A stretch of DNA of 64,000 nt from Pseudomonadota bacterium (GTDB lineage: Bacteria > Pseudomonadota > Alphaproteobacteria > Sneathiellales > Sneathiellaceae): assembly GCA_024743055.1 (NCBI GenBank), contig JANSXH010000001.1:1-64000 (forward strand), written 5' to 3'. Under the pieces are notes generated by a model that made no database searches, was not told the origin of the DNA, and was given only the letters and a program-made list of their open reading frames with translations. The position numbers and the translations under genes were made by a program. Numbering within the stretch: the stretch's first letter is position 1; the number at the start of each line of letters is the position of its first letter. This document shows positions 17,006 to 25,058 of this stretch, one piece after another.

Positions 17006-17736
17006 CCGCGCGACCTAACAAGCCGATAGCCGAGGTCAAAGCTATCCAACTCCAGCAGATGTCCGTATTTCTGCTCCCAGGCGCCGGAATTAAGGTCCTC
17101 TTCCAGCTTACCAAGACCCGTCTCGATATCTTTCACGGCCCAGAAGCAGGAGATGGCGGCCCGGATCTTGGGGTCAAGATAAGCGGCAGGACGCCGCCAA
17201 TAGGCGCCGTAGAAACCGTCTGTGCAATCATGCGGAACGGGAACTGTCGTAACTTCTACTGACCCAAGCCAATTTTCGTACTCGGGCAAGCGGGGCATTT
17301 GTTTATCATCCAATGTCACCAGCTCAGGAATATAGTCGGCGAGCCAGAAGTCCTGATGCATTGGATCGAACGTCAGAAAGACGACTGGACCCCGGGTCAC
17401 CCGCCGCATCTCTGCCACCCCTTTATCCTTATCGGTCCAATGATGGATCGTCAGGATTGCTGTTGACGCATCGAAAGAATCGTCGTCAAAAGGTATATCC
17501 TCAGCGGAGGCCTGAATGACCGGCGCACTCCCTTCAGGACGCTGCCGGATCATCTCGATGGATGGCTCGACAGCTGTGACCTTTCGATCCGTCGGTTCAT
17601 AAGATCCTGAGCCTGCCCCTACATTCAGGACAGTTTTAGCCGGTCCCAGGGCCGACGAGATCATCTTTGCAATACGGGAATCCGGTTTCCTGAGATCTGA
17701 ATAGTTGATTCCGATCGTATCATATGAAAGTGCCAT
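17002..17736 (-). CDS. Class I SAM-dependent methyltransferase
   Basis: A 244-residue methyltransferase. Motif I reads LNVGAGSGSYEP, the acidic residue after it is in TAVEPS, and the post-I motif is in FDASTAILTIHHW, as in UbiE-type (Methyltransf_11) small-molecule enzymes. I start it at 17736 (MALSYDTIG), which has GAAGGAA upstream; an ATG at 17766 adds 10 residues but has no ribosome site. The stop overlaps the epimerase start. The Shine-Dalgarno lies inside a small hairpin. The substrate is unknown. Confidence 0.83.
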   Translation of the reverse strand: MALSYDTIGINYSDLRKPDSRIAKMISSALGPAKTVLNVGAGSGSYEPTDRKVTAVEPSIEMIRQRPEGSAPVIQASAEDIPFDDDSFDASTAILTIHHWTDKDKGVAEMRRVTRGPVVFLTFDPMHQDFWLADYIPELVTLDDKQMPRLPEYENWLGSVEVTTVPVPHDCTDGFYGAYWRRPAAYLDPKIRAAISCFWAVKDIETGLGKLEEDLNSGAWEQKYGHLLELDSFDLGYRLVRSRG

Positions 17737-17743
17737 GAATGCA

Positions 17744-17764
17744 GGTTCCTTCAAGTGAAGAACC
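17744..17764 (-). promoter_or_regulatory. Small hairpin over the methyltransferase ribosome site
   Basis: On the minus-strand mRNA, GGTTCTTC can pair with GAAGGAACC with one bulged G and a four-base loop. The 3' arm contains AAGGA, the ribosome site of the start at 17736. It may reduce translation; the stem is modest. Confidence 0.3.
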
Positions 17765-17937
17765 ATTGCGTAATATGGCTCTTTAAAAAGGTTGAATTTG
17801 AATCGGTTCGCGGTCCATAAATTCAGAGTTATGAAATTCTAGTTGGTTCCGACATATTAGAAGCCCAGTTTATCGGATCCCTCCTCACTAAAAACAATAA
17901 TAGATGTTGCCCTCTTATGGAACATGAAAGGCACCCC

Positions 17938-18498
17938 ATGTCACTCACCTCGCTCCTCATTCCCACCTATCGACATATGTTGCAAACCCTAGCCGGATTA
18001 CTGGACAAGGCTTGTGCTCAAGTTTCAGCGGAAGAAGCTGAGGCGTTACTCTCCAAAAGACTTGCCGAGGACATGTATCCCTTGTCCTCACAAATTCGAT
18101 TTGTCTGCTTCCAGGCCCAAGAAGCCACCTATCGCCTGAGGATCCTTCCCATCCCGGATACGGTGATGCAGATAGCCCTTGAAGGACGGAATGCGGGCGA
18201 GGAGCCGGGATCAATTGCGGATGTCCGGAGCCGGATCCAGGAAGCCCTTGCTTTTCTTGATACTCTGGCGCCGGATGCCCTTGACGCAGGAGTAGAAGAG
18301 ACCATCAATCTCGAACTACAGGACGGGACCTTGTTTGATATGACAGGAGAGCAGTACATTAGGGACTGGGCTCTGCCTCAGGCCTATTTTCATATGGTGA
18401 CAGCTTACGCAATCTTGAGAAACCAGAAAATTGAGATCGGCAAAGCCGACTATGTCCCTCATATGTTTGACTATCTTCGACCTGCAACAGTTTCCTAA
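17938..18498 (+). CDS. DUF1993-family protein
   Basis: A 186-residue soluble helical protein matching the DUF1993 family pattern: an N-terminal helix TSLLIPTYRHMLQTLAGLLDKA, a middle segment SSQIRFVCFQAQEATYRL, and a C-terminal FHMVTAYAILRNQKIEIGKADY. The fold is DinB-like; no function is established. I prefer the ATG at 17938 (GAAAGG upstream) over 17917. Its last four bases overlap the end of the convergent LysR gene. Confidence 0.82.
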   Translation: MSLTSLLIPTYRHMLQTLAGLLDKACAQVSAEEAEALLSKRLAEDMYPLSSQIRFVCFQAQEATYRLRILPIPDTVMQIALEGRNAGEEPGSIADVRSRIQEALAFLDTLAPDALDAGVEETINLELQDGTLFDMTGEQYIRDWALPQAYFHMVTAYAILRNQKIEIGKADYVPHMFDYLRPATVS

Positions 18499-19352
18499 TT
18501 CCGTGCGGCACTTCTGAAAGCGGCTGAAAGAGCTGCAAGGGCGGCCCCAGCTCGTTCATTCTTGACCCTCGAATGAAGCAGAACGGGGAGACGCGGGAGC
18601 TCCGGAAGACCTAACTTTGGACCGATATTAACGGCTCCAAAGGGGAGCATGCGACGCGCCATGGCGGCAATACCGAGCTCAGCCATAACCGCCGCCGAGA
18701 CAGCTGCTACGCCACCCCCAACGAAAATCTCCGTCCATGATATCTCTGCCTCATCAAGCAGTTGTCCTGCTAGGACCCGTACACCGCACGGCTCTGCCAG
18801 AGTCGCAACTGGCAGCGGTTCCCCTGCCCGATACTGCCAGCCAGGGGCAGCAAACCAGCCGATATTCTCTTCCAAAAGGACTTCTCCGTCATTTCGGCCA
18901 GCGTGAAACCGAACAATGACCGTGTCGAGTTCACGGCGATCAAACTGTTGAAGTAAATCCAAGGAAGAGCCAATGCGAATCTCAATCAGAAGTTTTGGAT
19001 CCTGGGCATTCATGCGGGCTATCAAAGCCGGAAGTTCCGGCCCTGCGACATGATCGCTGATGCCGATAGTCAGACGCTGCTGTGCCCAGGCAAACTCCGT
19101 AAATGCTCGATCATGTGCTTCCAATAATTCGCGAGCATGTTCGAGGAAGGTCGTGCCTCTGGCAGAAAGCTCGACTGACCTCGGTGTCCGCTCGATAAGT
19201 CGACATCCAAGCCGTTTTTCAAGACGCTTCAATTTCAGGCTGATCGCCGACTGGGTTGTCCGGGTGGCTTCCGCCGCCCGGGTGAAGCTTCCGAGCTCAG
19301 CAATTCGGACAAATGCCTGCACGGCATCCAGATCAAGGGGTCGCTCTATCAT
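18495..19352 (-). CDS. LysR-family transcriptional regulator
   Basis: A 285-residue regulator with the N-terminal winged helix (AFVRIAELGSFTRAAEATRTTQSAISLKLKRLE) and a periplasmic-binding-like effector domain. It is transcribed divergently from the tautomerase gene with 95 bases between the starts, the usual geometry for a LysR protein controlling its neighbour. The inducer is unknown. The 3' end overlaps the DUF1993 gene tail to tail. Confidence 0.93.
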   Translation of the reverse strand: MIERPLDLDAVQAFVRIAELGSFTRAAEATRTTQSAISLKLKRLEKRLGCRLIERTPRSVELSARGTTFLEHARELLEAHDRAFTEFAWAQQRLTIGISDHVAGPELPALIARMNAQDPKLLIEIRIGSSLDLLQQFDRRELDTVIVRFHAGRNDGEVLLEENIGWFAAPGWQYRAGEPLPVATLAEPCGVRVLAGQLLDEAEISWTEIFVGGGVAAVSAAVMAELGIAAMARRMLPFGAVNIGPKLGLPELPRLPVLLHSRVKNERAGAALAALSAAFRSAARN

Positions 19353-19447
19353 TTCAAAAACTCATTACTGATATAATCATCCATAGTATTCTAAAATAAT
19401 AAAACGGCGATTAAGGTAAAGTCCAGTCACAACTGAAAGGACTAGAA

Positions 19448-19825
19448 ATGCCCATTTCCCATATCTATATGCGCGCCGGAAAACCTGAAAGCTATCGCCA
19501 GGCCATCTTGGATGGCTTGTATCAAGCCTTAAAAGACACACTAAACGTCCCAGATGATGATCAGTTCATAACCATAACGGAACATGACCCCACCAATTTT
19601 CGCTATGGTGATGCCTTTGACATGAAGCGCAGCGATGATCTTCTCTATATCCGCATTACCGTGTTTGACAACCGAACTGCGGATCAGAAAAAGGCTCTGT
19701 ATCACAGAATGGCCGAGATACTCACTGACAATCCTGGAGTTCGGCCTGAAGACCTGTTTATTACCACAACCGATGCTCCCAAAGAAAACTGGTCTGTCGG
19801 CATGGGCCTGGCACAGTTCATTTGA
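19448..19825 (+). CDS. Tautomerase-superfamily protein
   Basis: A 125-residue protein beginning MPISHIYMRAGKP. After removal of the initiator methionine the N-terminal proline would be the catalytic base of the 4-oxalocrotonate tautomerase superfamily. The length fits fused-type members whose second half matches in pattern (LFITTTDAPKENWSVGMG). The ribosome site AAAGGA is well placed. It is divergent from the LysR gene, its probable regulator. The substrate is not evident; relatives tautomerise keto acids or dehalogenate small acids. Confidence 0.87.
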   Translation: MPISHIYMRAGKPESYRQAILDGLYQALKDTLNVPDDDQFITITEHDPTNFRYGDAFDMKRSDDLLYIRITVFDNRTADQKKALYHRMAEILTDNPGVRPEDLFITTTDAPKENWSVGMGLAQFI

Positions 19826-19861
19826 CCGGATAACCGGTAACCGTAGTTCGGTGACAGGCTA

Positions 19862-20773
19862 TTATTCCCCCGGCACATTTTTTGTGGTGGGGGTCATTGC
19901 CGGGTCCGCCGGTTTCCAGCCCGGCGGACCAAAAACAACACCGAACTTATTGCGCACACCGGGCATCTGCCAAACATCCCTGATCAGCCGATAGAAACCA
20001 TGGAAGAAGGCGATGAAAGGGTTGATGGAATTGATCGGTTTCACCAGACCATAGACAACCTCTTCTTTCTCTTCCGCAAAGGTGCCGAACAACCTGTCCC
20101 ATATGATAAATATGCCGGCATAATTCTTGTCCAGATATCGCGGGTTGGAGCCATGGTGAACCCGGTGATGCGAGGGCGTATTCAGGATGGCTTCAAAGGG
20201 GCGCGGCAGCTTGCGGACAGATTCCGTATGCAACAGGGTCTGGTAAACCTGAACAATCACCTCCGCGAACAGGACGACAATCGGGTTGAAGCCGAGGATG
20301 ACCAGCGGCAGGTGAAAGAAGACGGGCCAGAATGCATCCAGCGGGCCAAAGCGATAGGCAACGGAAATATTGAAAAACGGGGAGGAATGATGGACCGTAT
20401 GGGTTGCCCAGCCAAGATTTACACGATGCACGAACTGATGTTCCCAGTAATAGGCAAGATCGGCAAGCACAATACAGATCAGCACTGTTACCCAGTTAAT
20501 CTCGATATTAAAAATGGCATATTGGAAGGCGTAATAATAGGCGCTGATATAGAAGGCCCCAAGGAACAGAATTGTCAGTCCGATAAAAAAAGCAAGGGTG
20601 ACAAAATTGGTGAGCGTATCCCCGACCAGGGTCCAATTCAGTTTCTTCAGAACAGCATACCGAATTAACTCAAATCCCAGAAACGCCAGGGCAATAACAA
20701 AAAACCAGTTATCTATATATGTTTCCAACCATTCGATATCAGCCTCACTGATCGGGGAAAGAAGAAATTCCAT
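19862..20773 (-). CDS. Sterol desaturase / fatty acid hydroxylase family protein (copy 2)
   Basis: A 303-residue integral membrane di-iron protein with complete histidine boxes: HQFVH (112-116), HTVHH (125-129), HTE further on and SHHRVHH near residue 205. I start it at 20773 because AAGGA then has seven-base spacing; the ATG six bases earlier is too close to it. It is divergent from a TetR gene; two matching operator-like sites lie in the shared 86-base gap. It differs strongly from copies 1 and 3, so these are not recent duplicates. Confidence 0.9.
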   Translation of the reverse strand: MEFLLSPISEADIEWLETYIDNWFFVIALAFLGFELIRYAVLKKLNWTLVGDTLTNFVTLAFFIGLTILFLGAFYISAYYYAFQYAIFNIEINWVTVLICIVLADLAYYWEHQFVHRVNLGWATHTVHHSSPFFNISVAYRFGPLDAFWPVFFHLPLVILGFNPIVVLFAEVIVQVYQTLLHTESVRKLPRPFEAILNTPSHHRVHHGSNPRYLDKNYAGIFIIWDRLFGTFAEEKEEVVYGLVKPINSINPFIAFFHGFYRLIRDVWQMPGVRNKFGVVFGPPGWKPADPAMTPTTKNVPGE

Positions 20774-20787
20774 TGCCATATCCTTGA

Positions 20788-20842
20788 TTATCAGTATTGA
20801 TAATTAAATGGCAGGCGTTATATTGTTTGTCAAGATTGATAA
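20788..20842. promoter_or_regulatory. Two operator-like sites TTrTCA-N4-TGATAA
   Basis: TTATCAgtatTGATAA at 20788-20803 and TTGTCAagatTGATAA at 20827-20842 share the same dyad with a 39-base centre-to-centre distance. The 12-base string ATTGATAATTAA is also repeated exactly. One site lies just upstream of the desaturase start, the other just upstream of the TetR start. Inference: TetR binding sites controlling both genes. Confidence 0.72.
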
Positions 20843-20859
20843 TTAACAAGAGGCACTTT

Positions 20860-21444
20860 ATGGCCCGTCCCATTGTTAAGGAAGAACGCCGGAAACAGAT
20901 CCTGGATGCCTTCGAGATATGTGTTGCCAAATATGGTGTAGAGGGAGCCACTCTTGAGAGAACGGCGGAACAGGCCGGTCTCGCCCGCGCGCTCATTCGA
21001 CATAATGTCGGCAACCGAGCGGATTTGCTGGCGGCCCTGACCGAGCAGTATCTTAAGAAGAGCCGTGTCGCGCTTGAAGGGCTGGCCTCCGATCTTCCTG
21101 ATGAAGATCGATCCGTTGCCCTTTGCAACTCGCTGTTTGACCCAGCGCAATCTGACGCGCAACTGGTTCTTGTTGCCAATGCGCTCATTGCCGCCGCCGC
21201 CAATGATCCCGCCCTGGGCAAAAAGATGAACAACTGGCTGCGGAACTTTACAGGCGTTATTCATCGGATTATTTCAGATGATTTTCCGGAAGCGGAGGAG
21301 GACAAGGTCTCTGCGGTCGCCCTTGGAGTGGTCGGTATCTATTTCAATGCTGAAGCTCTTTACCCGCTAGGCAATGCCAAAAAGCTGTCCAGCGAGTCGC
21401 GACAGGCGGCGCTTCTTCTCCTGTCTACCTTGAAGTCTTCCTAA
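20860..21444 (+). CDS. TetR-family transcriptional regulator
   Basis: A 194-residue regulator. The N-terminal helix-turn-helix runs from about residue 8 to 55 (KQILDAFEICVAKYGVEGATL, then AEQAGLARALIRHNVGNRADLL), followed by a helical ligand domain. The start at 20860 has AAGAGG upstream; the longer frame from 20797 runs through the operator sites and is unlikely. It is divergent from desaturase copy 2 and probably represses it and itself. The ligand is likely a lipid or acyl compound by analogy only. Confidence 0.9.
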   Translation: MARPIVKEERRKQILDAFEICVAKYGVEGATLERTAEQAGLARALIRHNVGNRADLLAALTEQYLKKSRVALEGLASDLPDEDRSVALCNSLFDPAQSDAQLVLVANALIAAAANDPALGKKMNNWLRNFTGVIHRIISDDFPEAEEDKVSAVALGVVGIYFNAEALYPLGNAKKLSSESRQAALLLLSTLKSS

Positions 21445-21468
21445 CAGGGGTGCAGGATAGCCTGGTGA

Positions 21469-22260
21469 TCAGGCTTGAAGATTTGTGATGACTTCCTCCA
21501 TCGCAGACATCACCTGCTGGATCTTAGCCTCATCGTCAGCATCTGGATGGGGCTCTCCGAATTGCCCTCGATCATTGTCGAAATACTTACCGGCCGCATC
21601 GGTAAATTCGTCAGACACAGCCGCGCGGAAAAGAATTTCTGCGCCGACACTCAAATCCTTGCCGGCGATCCCAAAGCCTTCCTTGACCATCTTGCTTGCG
21701 AGGAGAGAGCCTGGATTAACAGCAACGACTATCGGACCGTCGGCCAAACTGGCCGCCAGACTCTTTGTCCACATGGTAATGGCCAGTTTGCTTTGGCTAT
21801 AGGCCTCCATGTCGCTGACCCGTGTTTTACCCGCCAGAGCCTCAATACTCACCGAGGACTGGGCGGCGGAGGAAAGATTGACGATACGCCCCTCCCCATT
21901 CATCAGCGGCAATAGTCTGCGGGTCAGAACGTAGGGCGCCAGGGTGTTGACCATAAAGCGTATATCCAGACCATCTGCGGTTACCGGGTGAGGCGTCTTG
22001 AGGATACCGGCATTGTTGATCAGAACATCAAGCCTGTCGTGCTTGGCTGTAATAGCCTGAGCCATCGCTTCCACATCCTCCAGCCGGGACAGATCAGCCA
22101 CATAGCTTTCGGTCTCCCCTCCTACCTCAGCTGCGGTGTCCCCCAGTTTTCCTGGGTTGCGTCCATGCAACAGGACCCGATGCCCGTCCGCCATAAGCAG
22201 TTTAGCCGCTTCCAGCCCGATGCCATCTGTTGCGCCCGTTAAGAGAATGGTCTTTTTCAT
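21469..22260 (-). CDS. Short-chain dehydrogenase/reductase (WWOX/retinol dehydrogenase-like)
   Basis: A 263-residue classical SDR with the NAD(P) motif TGATDGIG, NNAG, the catalytic serine in NLSSAAQS and YSQSK. The length and the GADI-like start resemble retinol-dehydrogenase/WW-domain oxidoreductase types. It is followed in the opposite direction of reading by the DM13 gene 14 bases upstream of its start, so the two form an operon. Substrate unknown. Confidence 0.88.
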   Translation of the reverse strand: MKKTILLTGATDGIGLEAAKLLMADGHRVLLHGRNPGKLGDTAAEVGGETESYVADLSRLEDVEAMAQAITAKHDRLDVLINNAGILKTPHPVTADGLDIRFMVNTLAPYVLTRRLLPLMNGEGRIVNLSSAAQSSVSIEALAGKTRVSDMEAYSQSKLAITMWTKSLAASLADGPIVVAVNPGSLLASKMVKEGFGIAGKDLSVGAEILFRAAVSDEFTDAAGKYFDNDRGQFGEPHPDADDEAKIQQVMSAMEEVITNLQA

Positions 22261-22274
22261 TGCGTCAACTCACC

Positions 22275-22745
22275 CTATCGATATTTCGCTGCGGTTATAA
22301 ACTCTCCAAAGGCCTCACACCAGACCAGCACGGTCGTATAATCATCAACATTTACGTCATTCGGGACATCGACAATGAAGCCATTGAATGTTTTCACATC
22401 ACCAATTTGGGCAGAGCTGTCTTTAAGCTTTAAAAACTGCTCCTCATCTTCGACAAATTCCGGAACCAGATAGAGTTTGTAATCCGGCCCAGGTGCTAAG
22501 GTTCCCATGTGGGTAATCTTGTCTGCATTGATACTAACGGTCCCCTCTCCCCAATGCAGGAAATCACTGCCTTTTAACTCCCGCAAAAAATCTGCTGAAT
22601 AAAGTGCTGATTGAGACGACGCCATCAGTGCAGCTTCATCCGGGGCTTCGGGCTCGGTAAGGATTGGCAATAGGTAAATTCCCAGAACGAAGCCAACGAC
22701 GAGCATGCCCCCATGTGTCACCAGTAAAATCAATCCGCGCAGCAT
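22275..22745 (-). CDS. Membrane-anchored DM13-domain protein
   Basis: A 156-residue protein with one N-terminal transmembrane helix (about 5-28) and a periplasmic DM13 domain: ADFLRELKGSDFLHWGEGTVSI, then LYLVPEF and the typical ending VLVWCEAFGEFITAAKY. DM13 domains are proposed to take part in electron transfer or hydroxylation next to DOMON domains. GGAGGAGAG precedes the ATG. It is the first gene of a two-gene operon with the SDR. Confidence 0.82.
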   Translation of the reverse strand: MLRGLILLVTHGGMLVVGFVLGIYLLPILTEPEAPDEAALMASSQSALYSADFLRELKGSDFLHWGEGTVSINADKITHMGTLAPGPDYKLYLVPEFVEDEEQFLKLKDSSAQIGDVKTFNGFIVDVPNDVNVDDYTTVLVWCEAFGEFITAAKYR

Positions 22746-22828
22746 GTCACTCTCCTCCCATAATCAGACGATGATGGAGAAATAATTGTTTCTCAGAATA
22801 AGTCCAGTGGATAACGAGAGGGTTGCTT

Positions 22829-23428
22829 CTATTCTTCCACCAAAATCAGGAAGCGCCGGATCATTCTGAGGAGACCAAGGCGCGTTGCTTTGGTCGGTCG
22901 ACGCTCGGCCAGGCCTGAGCGCGACCCCACCCCTTCTATAATATCTAGAATGAGATTGGCGGCTTCCACCTCGTTCAACGTCGTCGTCAAAGACCCTTGC
23001 TTCATTCCTTGTGCAATAGTGTTGGAAAGTGCTTTGACCAGAAAGTCTCGATTTTCATCAAAGCTCTCTGCGACAGCTGGATTGCGGATCGCTTCAGAAG
23101 TGATTTCAATGGAAAGAACGGCTGTGATGGGATCAGAAACGTAATCAAGATATTCAATGGCAAATTCTTCAATGCCGGAAGGAACATCTTTTGCCCTTTC
23201 AAGTGCTTCGACAAATTGGGCGAGGCCAGCACTTTCCATCTCTGCAATCTCTAAGATCAAGTCATCCTTGCTGGCAAAATAGTTATACATATTACCAAGA
23301 CTGATCCCGGCCCTATTAGCTATGTCCCGGATCCCGGTTTGATGGATACCCTGTTCGATGAACAGTTCAGCTGCTGTTTCAACGATTTGACGAAGTCGTT
23401 CTGATTTAGCCTTCTGCCGATCTGCCAT
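22829..23428 (-). CDS. TetR-family transcriptional regulator
   Basis: A 199-residue regulator with a standard helix-turn-helix (TAAELFIEQGIHQTGIRDIA, then RAGISLGNMYNYFASKDDLI) and an AcrR-type C-terminal ligand domain. It is divergent from desaturase copy 3 and shares with it a 108-base gap containing an AATGAAC/GTTCATT inverted repeat. That arrangement implies control of the desaturase and of itself. Confidence 0.92.
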   Translation of the reverse strand: MADRQKAKSERLRQIVETAAELFIEQGIHQTGIRDIANRAGISLGNMYNYFASKDDLILEIAEMESAGLAQFVEALERAKDVPSGIEEFAIEYLDYVSDPITAVLSIEITSEAIRNPAVAESFDENRDFLVKALSNTIAQGMKQGSLTTTLNEVEAANLILDIIEGVGSRSGLAERRPTKATRLGLLRMIRRFLILVEE

Positions 23429-23485
23429 AAATTTTCAACTTTCCTGCATCAGAGGTCTTGAACCTATATCATAGTTTCACTATTT

Positions 23486-23507
23486 AATGAACAGTCGTTC
23501 GTTCATT
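23486..23507. promoter_or_regulatory. Operator-like inverted repeat AATGAAC-N8-GTTCATT
   Basis: The half-sites at 23486-23492 and 23501-23507 are perfect complements, and the inner bases extend the symmetry partly (AGTCGTTC). The site lies 29 bases before the desaturase copy 3 start and 57 bases before the TetR start. The form is common among TetR-family operators. Confidence 0.62.
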
Positions 23508-23536
23508 ATGGACGAATTTTATTATGGGGCAGCCAA

Positions 23537-24409
23537 ATGGATCAGGAAGAATCGTATTATCAACCTTATGCAAGTGTTTTTGAAATGCTGGAGCTTATAG
23601 GTTTGGCATTTTTGGTGATTATTGTATTGGAGACTTTATGGGACTTCATGTTTGGAAAACGTAAAAAAGTTGGCGAAACCATTGCCAATTTTGCCATTGC
23701 TGTTGTCGGTTTCGTTTTAGAGCGATCTGCGTACGGCCTTGTATTTGTTGTCGGGTTATACCTTGTCTCTCCCCTCGCCCTAACAGAAATTCCCCTCACA
23801 TGGTGGAGTTGGACGCTGGCTCTGCTCGCAGCGGACTTTAGTTATTACTGGATGCATAGATGGGAGCATGAGGTCCGAATTTTATGGGCCCATCATAGTG
23901 TTCATCATTCCTCACCCGAGTTCAATTTAACCACTTCCTTGCGTCTCAGCTGGGTTGAAAGCCTTATTGAATGGATCTTCTTTGTTCCCATTGTCTTGTT
24001 CGGGTTTGATCCCCTACAGGTTCTCGCTGCCATCAGCATCGTGACCATCTATCAGACCCTGATCCATACGGAAAAAGTAGGTAGGCTCGGATGGCTGGAT
24101 GGCATTTTAAACACACCTTCCGTGCACCGGGTTCACCACGGGGCGAATGGAAAATATCTCGACAAGAATTATGGCGGAGTTTTGATGATATGGGATCGTA
24201 TGTTTGGCACCTATCAAAAAGAGGAGGAACCTGTGATATACGGCCTCACCAAACAGATCGAAACGGCAAACCCAATCCGGATAAATTTCCATGAGTATGT
24301 GCAGATATTTAAAGATCTGCGTCGGGCTAAAAACTTTCGGGAAGTTTGCGGATATTTGTTAGGCGGTCCAGGCTGGAAACCAAACGCAAAACCTGCCTCC
24401 CTCGAATAA
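23537..24409 (+). CDS. Sterol desaturase / fatty acid hydroxylase family protein (copy 3)
   Basis: A 290-residue integral membrane di-iron protein with HRWEH (107-111), HHSVHH (119-124), a central HTE and SVHRVHHG. Note that the third box starts SVH rather than SHH as in copies 1 and 2. It is divergent from a TetR gene with a clear operator-like repeat between them. Lipid, sterol or hopanoid hydroxylation is the family role; the substrate cannot be read. The RidA gene follows after 130 bases. Confidence 0.9.
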   Translation: MDQEESYYQPYASVFEMLELIGLAFLVIIVLETLWDFMFGKRKKVGETIANFAIAVVGFVLERSAYGLVFVVGLYLVSPLALTEIPLTWWSWTLALLAADFSYYWMHRWEHEVRILWAHHSVHHSSPEFNLTTSLRLSWVESLIEWIFFVPIVLFGFDPLQVLAAISIVTIYQTLIHTEKVGRLGWLDGILNTPSVHRVHHGANGKYLDKNYGGVLMIWDRMFGTYQKEEEPVIYGLTKQIETANPIRINFHEYVQIFKDLRRAKNFREVCGYLLGGPGWKPNAKPASLE

Positions 24410-24539
24410 ATACTCTCATGGGCTCGTCAAAAGGTTGAAGTGGGTGACTTTCAATCTGGAATTTGGAAATGACTTGGGCTAAAAACGATCTTGGTCCCTG
24501 CCCCCTCTTCCGCTTCAGTTTTTTGAAGGATCCGTCCAC

Positions 24540-24926
24540 ATGTCTCGTAAATTGATATCCCAAGGTTCCCCGTTTGAAACCCAAATAGGTTACTCACGTG
24601 CCGTTGTCCAAGGTGACTGGGTATTTGTATCCGGCACGACCGGCTTCGATTATGCGACCATGGAAATATCCGAGGATGTGGCGGAACAGACGGCTCAATG
24701 CCTTCGTAATATTGAATGGGCCCTTGAACAGGCGGACGCAAGTCTCAAAGACATTGTCCGTGTCCAATATCTGCTTCCTGTCGCCGAGGATTTCGAGGCC
24801 TGTTGGCCAGCATTACGGGAAGCTTTCGGGGAAATTCGACCAGCAGCAACAATGCTCTCTGCTGGCCTAGCCGATCCTCGCATGAAAATCGAAATTGAAG
24901 TGACAGCCTTAAAGCATCCTGTCTAG
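24540..24926 (+). CDS. RidA-family protein
   Basis: A 128-residue protein of the YjgF/YER057c/UK114 fold. The active-site arginine in RPAATML and the acidic end of KIEIEVTAL are in the expected places for imine/enamine deamination. It opens ISQGSPFETQIGYSRAV as in RidA subgroups. GAAGGA precedes the ATG. Role: removal of reactive 2-aminoacrylate-type intermediates, or a pathway-specific deaminase. No linked pathway is evident. Confidence 0.9.
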   Translation: MSRKLISQGSPFETQIGYSRAVVQGDWVFVSGTTGFDYATMEISEDVAEQTAQCLRNIEWALEQADASLKDIVRVQYLLPVAEDFEACWPALREAFGEIRPAATMLSAGLADPRMKIEIEVTALKHPV

Positions 24927-25058
24927 CTCGGTCTTAGCTGCCCTTAATCTAATACAACTCGCTTGTGTGGCATAAGAGGGTACACTATCGTTACCTCAGT
25001 TTTCTGTAATGAATACGAGCCAAGATGATGTGGCCAAGCTAGATCTAAGGGCACCCCT

